NCBI GenBank assembly: GCA_910587105.1
Contig: CAJUMB010000018.1
Span: forward strand, 1 to 56,167
From: an uncultured Lachnospiraceae bacterium
GTDB lineage: Bacteria > Bacillota > Clostridia > Lachnospirales > Lachnospiraceae
DNA length: 56,167 nt
Direction of reading: 5' to 3'
The notes under the pieces are model-generated. The model worked only from the letters and a program-made list of their open reading frames with translations. It was not told the origin of the DNA and ran no database searches. Made by a program: the position numbers and the translations under genes. Position 1 is the stretch's first letter, and each line of letters starts with the position of its first letter. Shown here one piece after another: positions 40,271 to 47,966 of the stretch.

Positions 40271-41704
40271 ATGAAAAAAGTCATGAAAAAAATGATGGCT
40301 GTATGTCTGTCAGGAGTGCTTCTTGCAGGAGGAGTCCTGGCCTCTGTGCAGCCGGCCGGGGCAGCAGTAGCTGCCTGGTCAAAATATAACGGGAAATATT
40401 ACAACAGTGCCGGAAAAGTAGTGCCCAATGTGAAAGCCAAAGGAATGGATGTATCGTTCTGGCAGGGACTGATCAACTGGGAGAAAGTAAAAGCCAGCGG
40501 CCAAGTGGAGTTTGCCTTTGTCCGTGTGGCCCATGGAAGCGGCATGGATTTGTATTACAATCGTAACCTGTCAGAAGCCAACCGGGTGGGGATACCAGTG
40601 GGCGTGTATTTCTACAGTACAGCCAAAACAGTTGCACAGGCAGAGAAGGATGCCCAGACAACGGTCAATGCCATTCGAAATTATAAGATCACCTATCCTG
40701 TTGTAATTGACATTGAAGATAACAGCCAGTTAAGCTTGACCAATGCCCGACGGACCAAAATCGTACAGGCATTCGCAGATGTGGTCCGGGCCGCAGGCTA
40801 TCAGCCCATGATCTACTGTAATACATACTGGGCAAAAAATTATATCAATATGAGTGGTCTTTCAGGGGTGGATGCATGGATTGCAGAGTGGTCAGCTGAC
40901 TACACAGCCAGTATTGCCCGCGATATATGGCAGGTGACGGATAAAGGAAAAGTCAGCGGAATTACCGGGGATGTGGATCTCGACTTTGCGTTCACACAAT
41001 ATGGTTCTCCGGTTATCACGGAAGGCTGGGTGAAATCCGATGGAAAATTCCGATATCGTCTCAGCGACGGCAGCTTTGTAACCAATGAATTCCGTACCAT
41101 CAACGGCAAGACCTATTACTTTGACAGTTCCGGCTTCCGGGTCTTTGGCGGATTGAAAACCATTAACGGTAAGACCTACTATTTCGGCACAGCTGGGGTG
41201 ATGAAGACCGGACTGCGTACCATCAATGGTGCTAAATATTATTTTAATAAAAATGGTGTTATGGCCAAAAGTAAGTGGGTGAAAGTCAAGAATAAGAGAT
41301 ATTATGCCGGCGCGAATGGAAAATTAAAGACAGGCTGGCTGACAATCGAAGGAAATCAATATTATTTTAATAAATCCTGCGAGCTGCAGACAGGATGGGT
41401 AAAAATTAAAACAACATGGTATTACTTTGATCCCAATACCGGTGCCATGGTGCGCAGCCAGTGGGTGGATGTAAACGGTTCACGCTATTTTGTGAAAAAG
41501 AACGGACAGATGAAGACAGGCTGGCTGACATGGGAAGGAAACCGTTATTATCTAAAAAGTGACGGTGTCATGCGGATTGGCTGGCTGAAATATAAAGGAA
41601 AATATTATTATTTCAATGAGTCAGGCATTATGCTGCGCAATACTACGGCAGATATAGATGGGAAGGCCTATCGGTTTAATGCCAGAGGTGTGTGGAAGAA
41701 ATAA
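40271..41704 (+). CDS. GH25 muramidase (lysozyme-like) with cell-wall-binding repeats
   Basis: A secreted protein of about 477 residues that should cleave the MurNAc-GlcNAc bond of peptidoglycan. A signal peptide (about 1-32) is followed by a GH25 domain at about 55-240, with KGMDVSFWQG near 57, the acidic VVIDIEDN near 144 carrying catalytic residues, and IAEW near 205. Ten or so aromatic cell-wall-binding repeats (about 250-475; motifs like GKTYYFDSSG and GWLTIEGNQYYF) follow. They resemble those of the L,D-transpeptidase at 32635, so both may bind the same wall polymer. ATG 40271 is preferred to GTG 40265 because the AGGGG site fits it better. A terminator follows at 41765. Confidence 0.92.
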   Translation: MKKVMKKMMAVCLSGVLLAGGVLASVQPAGAAVAAWSKYNGKYYNSAGKVVPNVKAKGMDVSFWQGLINWEKVKASGQVEFAFVRVAHGSGMDLYYNRNLSEANRVGIPVGVYFYSTAKTVAQAEKDAQTTVNAIRNYKITYPVVIDIEDNSQLSLTNARRTKIVQAFADVVRAAGYQPMIYCNTYWAKNYINMSGLSGVDAWIAEWSADYTASIARDIWQVTDKGKVSGITGDVDLDFAFTQYGSPVITEGWVKSDGKFRYRLSDGSFVTNEFRTINGKTYYFDSSGFRVFGGLKTINGKTYYFGTAGVMKTGLRTINGAKYYFNKNGVMAKSKWVKVKNKRYYAGANGKLKTGWLTIEGNQYYFNKSCELQTGWVKIKTTWYYFDPNTGAMVRSQWVDVNGSRYFVKKNGQMKTGWLTWEGNRYYLKSDGVMRIGWLKYKGKYYYFNESGIMLRNTTADIDGKAYRFNARGVWKK

Positions 41705-41764
41705 GATTTATTGTAAGACAATATATTCAGGCTGGCTCTGTGAGGGGATGCAGGCCGTAGAGAT

Positions 41765-41803
41765 GGCCGTCACTATCTAACAAGGTAGTGACGGCCGTTC
41801 TTG
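41765..41803 (+). terminator. Rho-independent terminator after the muramidase gene
   Basis: GGCCGTCACTA (41765-41775) pairs perfectly with TAGTGACGGCC (41786-41796), followed by GTTCTTGT. It lies between the convergent muramidase and metA genes. Confidence 0.75.
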
Positions 41804-41942
41804 TCTACAGGCTGAAACAAAGCAGTGTCTTGTAATTGCACAGCAGCAGAAATTATGTTATATTGTCGATAAGGAGTAACCGTGTTACAAGGTGGAAAAG
41901 CCTCCCTGACTTGAAAAAAGACCTGTATAATATGTTGACATT

Positions 41943-42848
41943 CTATAGTTTGTACGGAGTGTTTTGATATACATAATAATTAAGCCAATTGGTGTAGAGA
42001 TTATTGGCAGTGGCCCGCCACAGCAGATCCGGTTTGCAGGCCGGGTCATTGTCTTTATAATAATTCACCGGGATCTGAATGGGCAGTCCCTTAGCCAGAT
42101 CCCGTTTATATTCTGTATCCAGGGTAATGCGGTCATATTCCGGGTGGCCCATCACAAAAATCTGCTTTCCCTCATGGGCCATGGCAAGAAACAGTCCTGC
42201 CTCATCCGATTCCGCCAGCACCGTCAGATCTTTACACATGCGTATCTGCGCCATGGGAACATCGGTATGTCTGGAGTGGGGGGCCAGGAACACGTCGTCA
42301 AACCCTCTCACCAGGGGAATCTTCCGGTTGGACACCCGGTGCCAGTACAGTCCGAACAGTTTTTCATCCAGCAGGACTTTGGGCAGTCCAAAGAAATGAT
42401 ACAGACCGGCCTGGGCCCCCCAGCACAGGAAAATGGTGGATGTGACATTTTTCACACTCCAGTCCATAATTTCCGTCAGTTCTTCCCAGTAGTCCACCTC
42501 CTCAAACTCCATCTGCTCCACAGGAGCGCCGGTAATGATCAGCCCGTCAAATTTCTGCTCTTTCAATTCCTCAAAATTCTGATAAAATTTGTTTAGGTGG
42601 CTGACAGATGTATTTTTCGATGTATGTGTGCGGACCTTCATAAAAGTCACATCCACCTGGAGAGGAGTATTGGACAGAGAACGCAGAAGCTGCAGTTCCG
42701 TATCCTCTTTCAAAGGCATCAGATTCAGAATCAGAATCTGGATAGGCCGGATGTCCTGATGCATAGCCCGGTGTTCATCCATGATGAAAATATTTTCTTT
42801 TTCCAATATCTCTTTTACAGGCAGATCGTTTTGTATTTTAATTGGCAT
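41943..42848 (-). CDS. metA: Homoserine O-acyltransferase MetA
   Basis: A 301-residue enzyme that acylates homoserine in methionine synthesis. Family marks are PIKIQNDLPVKEILEKENIF at the start, FDGLIITGAPVE, and the nucleophilic cysteine in STIFLCWGAQAGLYHF near residue 142. MetA proteins use either succinyl-CoA or acetyl-CoA; in many Firmicutes it is acetyl-CoA, and the sequence was not checked position by position. ATG 42848 has AAAGGTGAG upstream and gives the family N-terminus; the longer frame from 42890 adds 14 unrelated residues. I saw no SAM riboswitch (S-box) in its leader. It stands alone. Confidence 0.93.
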   Translation of the reverse strand: MPIKIQNDLPVKEILEKENIFIMDEHRAMHQDIRPIQILILNLMPLKEDTELQLLRSLSNTPLQVDVTFMKVRTHTSKNTSVSHLNKFYQNFEELKEQKFDGLIITGAPVEQMEFEEVDYWEELTEIMDWSVKNVTSTIFLCWGAQAGLYHFFGLPKVLLDEKLFGLYWHRVSNRKIPLVRGFDDVFLAPHSRHTDVPMAQIRMCKDLTVLAESDEAGLFLAMAHEGKQIFVMGHPEYDRITLDTEYKRDLAKGLPIQIPVNYYKDNDPACKPDLLWRATANNLYTNWLNYYVYQNTPYKL

Positions 42849-43037
42849 ATATCTCACCTTTCTTTCTACAGACGCCAGTATCCATTTCATAACCGGAGCC
42901 TGTGCAGCATAAACAAATATCTCTTTGCAGTTATATATAGAGGTATGTTTGCGGTAAAATTACAAATAATACAAGCAAGTCTTGACGCTCTAATCATTAT
43001 ATATAAGGGAAGTACATTTGGCAAGGAAAAAAACAGG

Positions 43038-43066
43038 TTGAAGCCTGAATCACCCAATGCTATAAT
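43038..43066 (+). promoter_or_regulatory. Promoter of the rhamnose/polysaccharide cluster
   Basis: TTGAAG (43038-43043), a 17-nt spacer and TATAAT (43061-43066), about 50 nt before rfbB. Confidence 0.75.
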
Positions 43067-43115
43067 AGAAAAGAATATGTAAAAAAATAACAGTTGAGAA
43101 TCGGAGGTTTCGAAG

Positions 43116-44195
43116 ATGAGGACGTATCTGGTAACCGGCGGCGCCGGTTTTATTGGTTCCAATTATATTCACTATATGTTTCAAAAATATGACAGCCAAA
43201 TCCGCATCATCAATCTGGACAAGCTGACTTATGCGGGCAATCTGGAAAACCTGAAAGGTGTGGAAGACCGGGATAATTATACATTTATACGGGCAGATAT
43301 CTGTGACAGGGACGCAGTGAATCAGATTTTCCAGGAAAATGATATTGACCGGGTGGTGCATTTCGCGGCAGAATCCCATGTGGACCGCAGCATCAAAGAC
43401 CCGGAGATATTTGTCAGGACCAATGTGCTGGGTACTCTGGTTCTGCTGAATGCAGCAAAGGCGGCATGGGAACTGCCGGACGGCACCTATCAGGAGGGAA
43501 AGAAGTTTCTCCATGTGTCCACAGACGAGGTATACGGGTCACTGGAAGAGGAAGGGGAGTATTTCTACGAGAACACCCCTTATGACCCCCACAGTCCCTA
43601 TTCCGCCAGCAAGGCATCTTCCGATATGCTGGTAAAATCCTATATAGATACCTATCATTTTCCGGCGAACATCACCAACTGCAGCAACAATTACGGACCC
43701 TATCAGTTCCCGGAGAAGCTGATTCCTCTGATCATCAACAATGCCCTCCAGGGAAAGAAACTTCCGGTTTACGGCGACGGAAAGAACGTGAGGGACTGGC
43801 TGTATGTGGAAGACCACGCCAAGGGAATTGATCTGGTGCAGGAAAAGGGACGTCTGTTCGAGACCTATAACATCGGCGGCCACAATGAGAAGCAGAATAT
43901 TGAGATTATCCATATTATTCTGGATACCTTAAGGGAGATGCTTCCGGAAAGCGATGCCCGCAGGGAACTGGTCAGCGACGACCTGATCACTTACGTGGAG
44001 GACCGGAAAGGCCATGACCGCCGGTATGCCATTGCCCCGGATAAAATCAAAAAGGAAGTGGGCTGGTATCCGGAGACGAAATTTGAGGACGGAATCCGCA
44101 AAACCATTCAGTGGTTCTTTGAACATGAGGAATGGATGAAAAATGTCACCAGCGGAAGTTATCAGAAGTATTATCAGGATATGTATAAAATATAA
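43116..44195 (+). CDS. rfbB: dTDP-glucose 4,6-dehydratase
   Basis: A 359-residue short-chain dehydrogenase-type enzyme that turns dTDP-glucose into dTDP-4-keto-6-deoxyglucose, second step of dTDP-L-rhamnose synthesis. The NAD motif is GGAGFIGSN at the N-terminus. HFAAESHVDRSI, the STDEVYGSL block and the catalytic YSASKAS confirm the RmlB subgroup. GGAGG precedes the ATG. The product is a branch point that RfbC/RfbD (rhamnose) and the RffA-type aminotransferase at 39006 can both use. A hairpin element (44224-44320) lies between it and rfbA. Confidence 0.97.
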   Translation: MRTYLVTGGAGFIGSNYIHYMFQKYDSQIRIINLDKLTYAGNLENLKGVEDRDNYTFIRADICDRDAVNQIFQENDIDRVVHFAAESHVDRSIKDPEIFVRTNVLGTLVLLNAAKAAWELPDGTYQEGKKFLHVSTDEVYGSLEEEGEYFYENTPYDPHSPYSASKASSDMLVKSYIDTYHFPANITNCSNNYGPYQFPEKLIPLIINNALQGKKLPVYGDGKNVRDWLYVEDHAKGIDLVQEKGRLFETYNIGGHNEKQNIEIIHIILDTLREMLPESDARRELVSDDLITYVEDRKGHDRRYAIAPDKIKKEVGWYPETKFEDGIRKTIQWFFEHEEWMKNVTSGSYQKYYQDMYKI

Positions 44196-44223
44196 TGAGC
44201 AGATAAGTGCGAAAAGTGTTTCT

Positions 44224-44320
44224 GACTCACGAGATTGGACAAAAGAAACAAAACGGAGCTCAAAATCGTTTTGCATTCGCTCCTTATTTGTTTCTTTTGC
44301 CCAATCTCTGGTTGTGAAAC
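44224..44320. repeat. Dispersed hairpin element (family C), copy 2
   Basis: Arms GAGATTGG (44231-44238) with CAAAAGAAACAAAACGGAGC, and GCTCCTTATTTGTTTCTTTTG with CCAATCTC (to about 44308), fold into one long hairpin with TCAAAATCGTTTTG near the tip. It is a second copy of the element at 15990-16085, here placed between rfbB and rfbA. Confidence 0.7.
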
Positions 44321-44365
44321 AGGTTTGGCATTTGTCCCAATGAATAGACAGGGAGGCAGGAATTT

Positions 44366-45235
44366 ATGAAGGGAATTATATTGGCAGGCGGGTCCGGCAC
44401 CAGGCTGTATCCGCTGACGAAGGCAGTCTCCAAGCAGATTCTGCCGGTATACGACAAGCCGATGATCTATTATCCCCTCTCCACGCTGATGCTGGCAGGA
44501 ATCCGGGAGATCCTGGTGATTTCCACACCCAGAGATCTGCCTGTGTTTGAGGAGCTGCTGGGAAGCGGGGAGCAGCTGGGGCTTTCTATGTCCTATGCGG
44601 TTCAGGATACACCCAGGGGACTGGCAGATGCATTCATCATAGGAGAAAAGTTTATCGGACAGGACCGGACAGCGCTGGTGCTGGGAGACAATATTTTTTA
44701 CGGGCAGAGTTTTTCTACTGTGCTCCAGAGAGCGGCGGCCCGTGAGAAGGGGGCGACCATATTCGGGTATTATGTCCGGGACCCCAGAGAATACGGAGTG
44801 GTGGAATTTGACGAAAGCGGAAAGGCCATCTCCATTGAAGAAAAACCCCAGAATCCTAAGTCGAACTATGCCGTACCGGGCTTGTATTTCTATGACAATG
44901 ACGTGGTTTCCATTGCCAAAGAGGTGAAACCTTCTGACAGAGGAGAACTGGAGATTACATCTGTGAACAATGTGTATCTGGATAGAGGCACACTGCAGGT
45001 GGAGACCCTGGGCAGGGGATTTGCCTGGCTGGATACGGGAAATCACGATTCCCTTTTGGACGCGGCAGATTATGTGTCAGCAGTGCAGAAACGCCAGGGG
45101 CTGTATGTGTCCTGTATCGAGGAAATTGCGTATAAGAGAGGATTTATCAACAAAGAACAGCTGGTGTCACTGGCCCAGCCGCTGCTGAAAACTCCTTATG
45201 GGAAATATTTAATCGAGGTTTCAGAAGGATTATAA
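44366..45235 (+). CDS. rfbA: Glucose-1-phosphate thymidylyltransferase
   Basis: A 289-residue nucleotidyltransferase that makes dTDP-glucose from dTTP and glucose-1-phosphate, first step of the dTDP-rhamnose pathway. The N-terminal signature GIILAGGSGTRLYPLTKAVS and LPVYDKPMIYYPLSTLM are those of RmlA. GDNIFYG and VEFDESGKAISIEEKP follow as expected. The length is normal. GGGAGGCAGG precedes the ATG. A small hairpin (45243-45261) follows before rfbC and may reduce read-through. Confidence 0.97.
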   Translation: MKGIILAGGSGTRLYPLTKAVSKQILPVYDKPMIYYPLSTLMLAGIREILVISTPRDLPVFEELLGSGEQLGLSMSYAVQDTPRGLADAFIIGEKFIGQDRTALVLGDNIFYGQSFSTVLQRAAAREKGATIFGYYVRDPREYGVVEFDESGKAISIEEKPQNPKSNYAVPGLYFYDNDVVSIAKEVKPSDRGELEITSVNNVYLDRGTLQVETLGRGFAWLDTGNHDSLLDAADYVSAVQKRQGLYVSCIEEIAYKRGFINKEQLVSLAQPLLKTPYGKYLIEVSEGL

Positions 45236-45242
45236 GTACGGA

Positions 45243-45268
45243 AATCCCGGAAAACGGGATTCTTTCTT
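45243..45268 (+). terminator. Weak intrinsic terminator between rfbA and rfbC
   Basis: AATCCCG (45243-45249) and CGGGATT (45255-45261) pair around GAAAA and are followed by CTTTCTT. It lies inside a same-strand cluster, so it may be only partial. Confidence 0.5.
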
Positions 45269-45314
45269 ACAAATGAAAGGCAGTGTCAAAAAAGACATTG
45301 ATTGAGGTATGGAA

Positions 45315-45875
45315 ATGGGAAAAATAAGTGTGGAAACTTGTGAGATTGAAGGTCTGAAGGTGATCACTCCTGCAGTATTCGGTGACGAGCGGGGCTATTT
45401 TATGGAGACTTATAATTATAACGATTATAAAGAGGCTGGAATTGACCTGGAATTTGTCCAGGATAACCAGTCCATGTCGAAAAGAGGCGTGCTGCGGGGT
45501 CTGCATTTTCAGATTGAATATCCCCAGGACAAACTGGTGCGGGTGATTCAGGGAGAAGTATTCGACGTGGCGGTGGATCTGCGGAAAGGCTCTGCCACTT
45601 ACGGAAAATGGTTCGGGGTCAGGCTTTCAGCGGAGAATAAGAAACAGTTCTTTATTCCGAAAAACTTTGCCCACGGTTTTCTGGTGCTCTCTGAGACTGC
45701 GGAATTTGCCTACAAGTGTTCGGACTTCTACCACCCAGGGGATGAAGGCGGTATTGCCTGGAATGACCCGGAGATTGGCATTGACTGGCCCCTGCAGGAT
45801 GGGGTGGAGCTGACTGTCTCTGAAAAAGATCAGAAATGGGGCGGGTGGAAAGAATACCGGGCAGACCAGAATTAG
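45315..45875 (+). CDS. rfbC: dTDP-4-dehydrorhamnose 3,5-epimerase
   Basis: A cupin-fold epimerase of about 186 residues that makes dTDP-4-keto-L-rhamnose. Diagnostic blocks are DERGYFMETYN, FVQDNQSMSKRGVLRGLHFQ with the catalytic His in GLHFQ, FAHGFLVLS, and YHPGDEGGIAWNDP. ATG 45315 is preferred: GAGGT (45304-45308) lies 6 nt before it, but only 1 nt before the ATG at 45309. It is 9 bp upstream of the ABC transporter permease gene. Confidence 0.96.
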   Translation: MGKISVETCEIEGLKVITPAVFGDERGYFMETYNYNDYKEAGIDLEFVQDNQSMSKRGVLRGLHFQIEYPQDKLVRVIQGEVFDVAVDLRKGSATYGKWFGVRLSAENKKQFFIPKNFAHGFLVLSETAEFAYKCSDFYHPGDEGGIAWNDPEIGIDWPLQDGVELTVSEKDQKWGGWKEYRADQN

Positions 45876-45884
45876 GAGCAGACT

Positions 45885-46697
45885 ATGTCAAAAATAAAAG
45901 AAGGGCTGCTGTCCATTCCCATTGAAGTGGTCAGAAACCGGGGTCTGATTTTCAGCCTGGCGAAAAATGATTTTAAGACAAAGTTTGCAGGGTCCTATCT
46001 GGGGATTGTCTGGGCATTTATCCAGCCCATTGTCACTGTGCTGGTTTACTGGTTTGTATTTCAGGTGGGCCTGCGGGCAGGGGACATGGGAAATATCCCC
46101 TTTGTCCTGTACCTGATTGCGGGGATTGTTCCCTGGTTTTATTTTCAGGATGCTTTAAGCAGCGGCACATCGGCTTTGATTGAATACAGTTATCTGGTCA
46201 AAAAGGTGGTATTCAATATCAGTATACTGCCCATGGTGAAACTGATATCCGCTCTGTTTGTACATGGCTTTTTTGTATTGTTTGCAGTGGTTTTGTTTGG
46301 ATGTTACGGCTACTATCCCGATGGATATGAACTGCAGATTTTCTATTATACATTCAGTTTGTTTGTATTTGTGCTGGGTATCTGCTATGCAACCAGCGCT
46401 ATTGTCATATTTTTCCGGGATTTATCCCAGATTATTACCATAGTACTGCAGGTGGGGGTCTGGATGGTTCCTATTATGTGGAATCTGGAGATTCTTCCGG
46501 CAAAATATCACTGGGTCTTTAAGCTGAACCCGCTGTATTATATTGTAAGCGGGTATAGGGACGCTTTTTATCAGAAAGTCTGGTTTTGGGAACACCTGTC
46601 TATGACTGTCTATTACTGGGCTGTGACCTTTGTGCTCTTTGTACTGGGGACTGCTGTGTTCAGAAGGCTGAAAGTCCATTTTGCAGACGTGTTGTAA
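45885..46697 (+). CDS. Polysaccharide ABC exporter, permease (Wzm/TagG type)
   Basis: A 270-residue ABC-2 type membrane protein with about six transmembrane helices. Residues 25-45 (LAKNDFKTKFAGSYLG) match the conserved start of Wzm, TagG and RfbA-type permeases, and the LNPLYYIVSGYRDAFY block near 211 is a family hallmark. It would flip a complete undecaprenyl-linked polysaccharide across the membrane with the ATPase encoded next. AGGAG precedes the ATG. No Wzx/Wzy genes are seen, so the polymer is made fully in the cytoplasm. Confidence 0.93.
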   Translation: MSKIKEGLLSIPIEVVRNRGLIFSLAKNDFKTKFAGSYLGIVWAFIQPIVTVLVYWFVFQVGLRAGDMGNIPFVLYLIAGIVPWFYFQDALSSGTSALIEYSYLVKKVVFNISILPMVKLISALFVHGFFVLFAVVLFGCYGYYPDGYELQIFYYTFSLFVFVLGICYATSAIVIFFRDLSQIITIVLQVGVWMVPIMWNLEILPAKYHWVFKLNPLYYIVSGYRDAFYQKVWFWEHLSMTVYYWAVTFVLFVLGTAVFRRLKVHFADVL

Positions 46698-46706
46698 GGA
46701 GGAAAC

Positions 46707-47963
46707 ATGAGTAATTTAGCAGTTCGAGTGGAACATCTGCAGAAAGTATATAAGCTGTATAATAAGCCCACGGACCGGCTGAAGGAATCGCTGGGTCTGA
46801 CCAGGAAGAAGCTCTATCGGGAACATTATGCCTTAAATGATGTGAGCTTTCAGGTGGAACAGGGGGAGACTGTGGGCATTATCGGGACTAACGGTTCCGG
46901 TAAGTCCACCATTTTGAAAATCATCACAGGGGTTTTGAATCAGACGGCCGGGGTGGTGGAGGTGAACGGGCGGATCTCTGCTCTGCTGGAGCTGGGCGCT
47001 GGGTTCAATCCAGAGTATTCCGGTCTGGAGAATGTATATCTAAACGGTACCATGATGGGATTTCCCAGAGAGGAAATCCACCAGAAGCTGGACAGCATTT
47101 TGAAATTTGCGGATATTGGAGATTTTATCCACCAGCCGGTGAAGACGTATTCCAGCGGTATGTTTGTACGGCTGGCTTTTGCTGTTGCCATTAATATTGA
47201 CCCGGAGATTCTCATTGTGGATGAGGCGCTGTCTGTGGGAGATGTGTTTTTTCAGGCAAAATGCTATCATAAGTTTGAAGAATTCAAGAAAATGGGCAAG
47301 ACCATTCTGCTGGTGAGTCATGACCTGGGGAGTGTGAGCAAATACTGTGACCGGGTGGTGCTTCTCAACCAGGGGGAGAAAGTGGACGAGGGAGAACCCA
47401 AAAGGATTGTGGATTTATATAAAAAGATACTGGCAGGCCAGGACCAGCCTCTGGAGGAAGGGGCGAAGACGCACATCCTCCCGGCTGGGAAGCGGTGGCA
47501 GGACCATCTGCAGGTGAATCCCCAGCTCCTGGAATATGGGGAAAAGAAAGCGGAAATCATAGACTTTGCCATCATAGATGAGGCGGGAAGAATTACCAAT
47601 GCGGTGGATAAAGGAAGTTACTGTCAGATACGGATGAAAGTACATTTTTTTGTTCAGGTCCAGGAGCCTATTTTTGCTTACACCATTAAGAATCTCCAGG
47701 GAACGGAGATTTCAGGGACCAACACCATGTATGAGGATGCCGTGATACCGCCACAGAACCCAGGGGATGAACAGGTGGTCACATTCCGGCAGAAGATAGA
47801 TCTGCAGGGGGGTGAATACCTGCTCTCATTAGGCTGTACAGGTTACCGGGACGGGGATTTCCATGTATATCACAGATTGTATGATATCTGTAATCTGTCT
47901 GTGGTCTCAACAAAAAATACCATTGGCTTTTTTGATATGAATTCAGAAATTGAAGTGGGGTAG
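46707..47963 (+). CDS. Polysaccharide ABC exporter, ATPase with C-terminal Wzt-like domain
   Basis: A 418-residue ATPase partner of the preceding permease. Walker A GTNGSGKST lies near residue 60, the signature YSSGMFVRLAFAV near 150, and Walker B ILIVDEAL near 169. Unlike the short TagH type, it has a C-terminal extension of about 170 residues (from about 250) with the beta-sandwich pattern of Wzt_C. In Escherichia coli O9a, Wzt_C binds the modified, chain-terminated end of the polymer. A methyltransferase-kinase gene starts 3 bp after it, which fits such a mechanism. AAGGAGG precedes the ATG. Confidence 0.92.
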   Translation: MSNLAVRVEHLQKVYKLYNKPTDRLKESLGLTRKKLYREHYALNDVSFQVEQGETVGIIGTNGSGKSTILKIITGVLNQTAGVVEVNGRISALLELGAGFNPEYSGLENVYLNGTMMGFPREEIHQKLDSILKFADIGDFIHQPVKTYSSGMFVRLAFAVAINIDPEILIVDEALSVGDVFFQAKCYHKFEEFKKMGKTILLVSHDLGSVSKYCDRVVLLNQGEKVDEGEPKRIVDLYKKILAGQDQPLEEGAKTHILPAGKRWQDHLQVNPQLLEYGEKKAEIIDFAIIDEAGRITNAVDKGSYCQIRMKVHFFVQVQEPIFAYTIKNLQGTEISGTNTMYEDAVIPPQNPGDEQVVTFRQKIDLQGGEYLLSLGCTGYRDGDFHVYHRLYDICNLSVVSTKNTIGFFDMNSEIEVG

Positions 47964-47966
47964 AAT

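Noticed and set aside
42849..43100. SAM riboswitch (S-box) in front of metA
   Set aside because: The roughly 200 nt upstream show no S-box core, anti-terminator or terminator that I can recognise.
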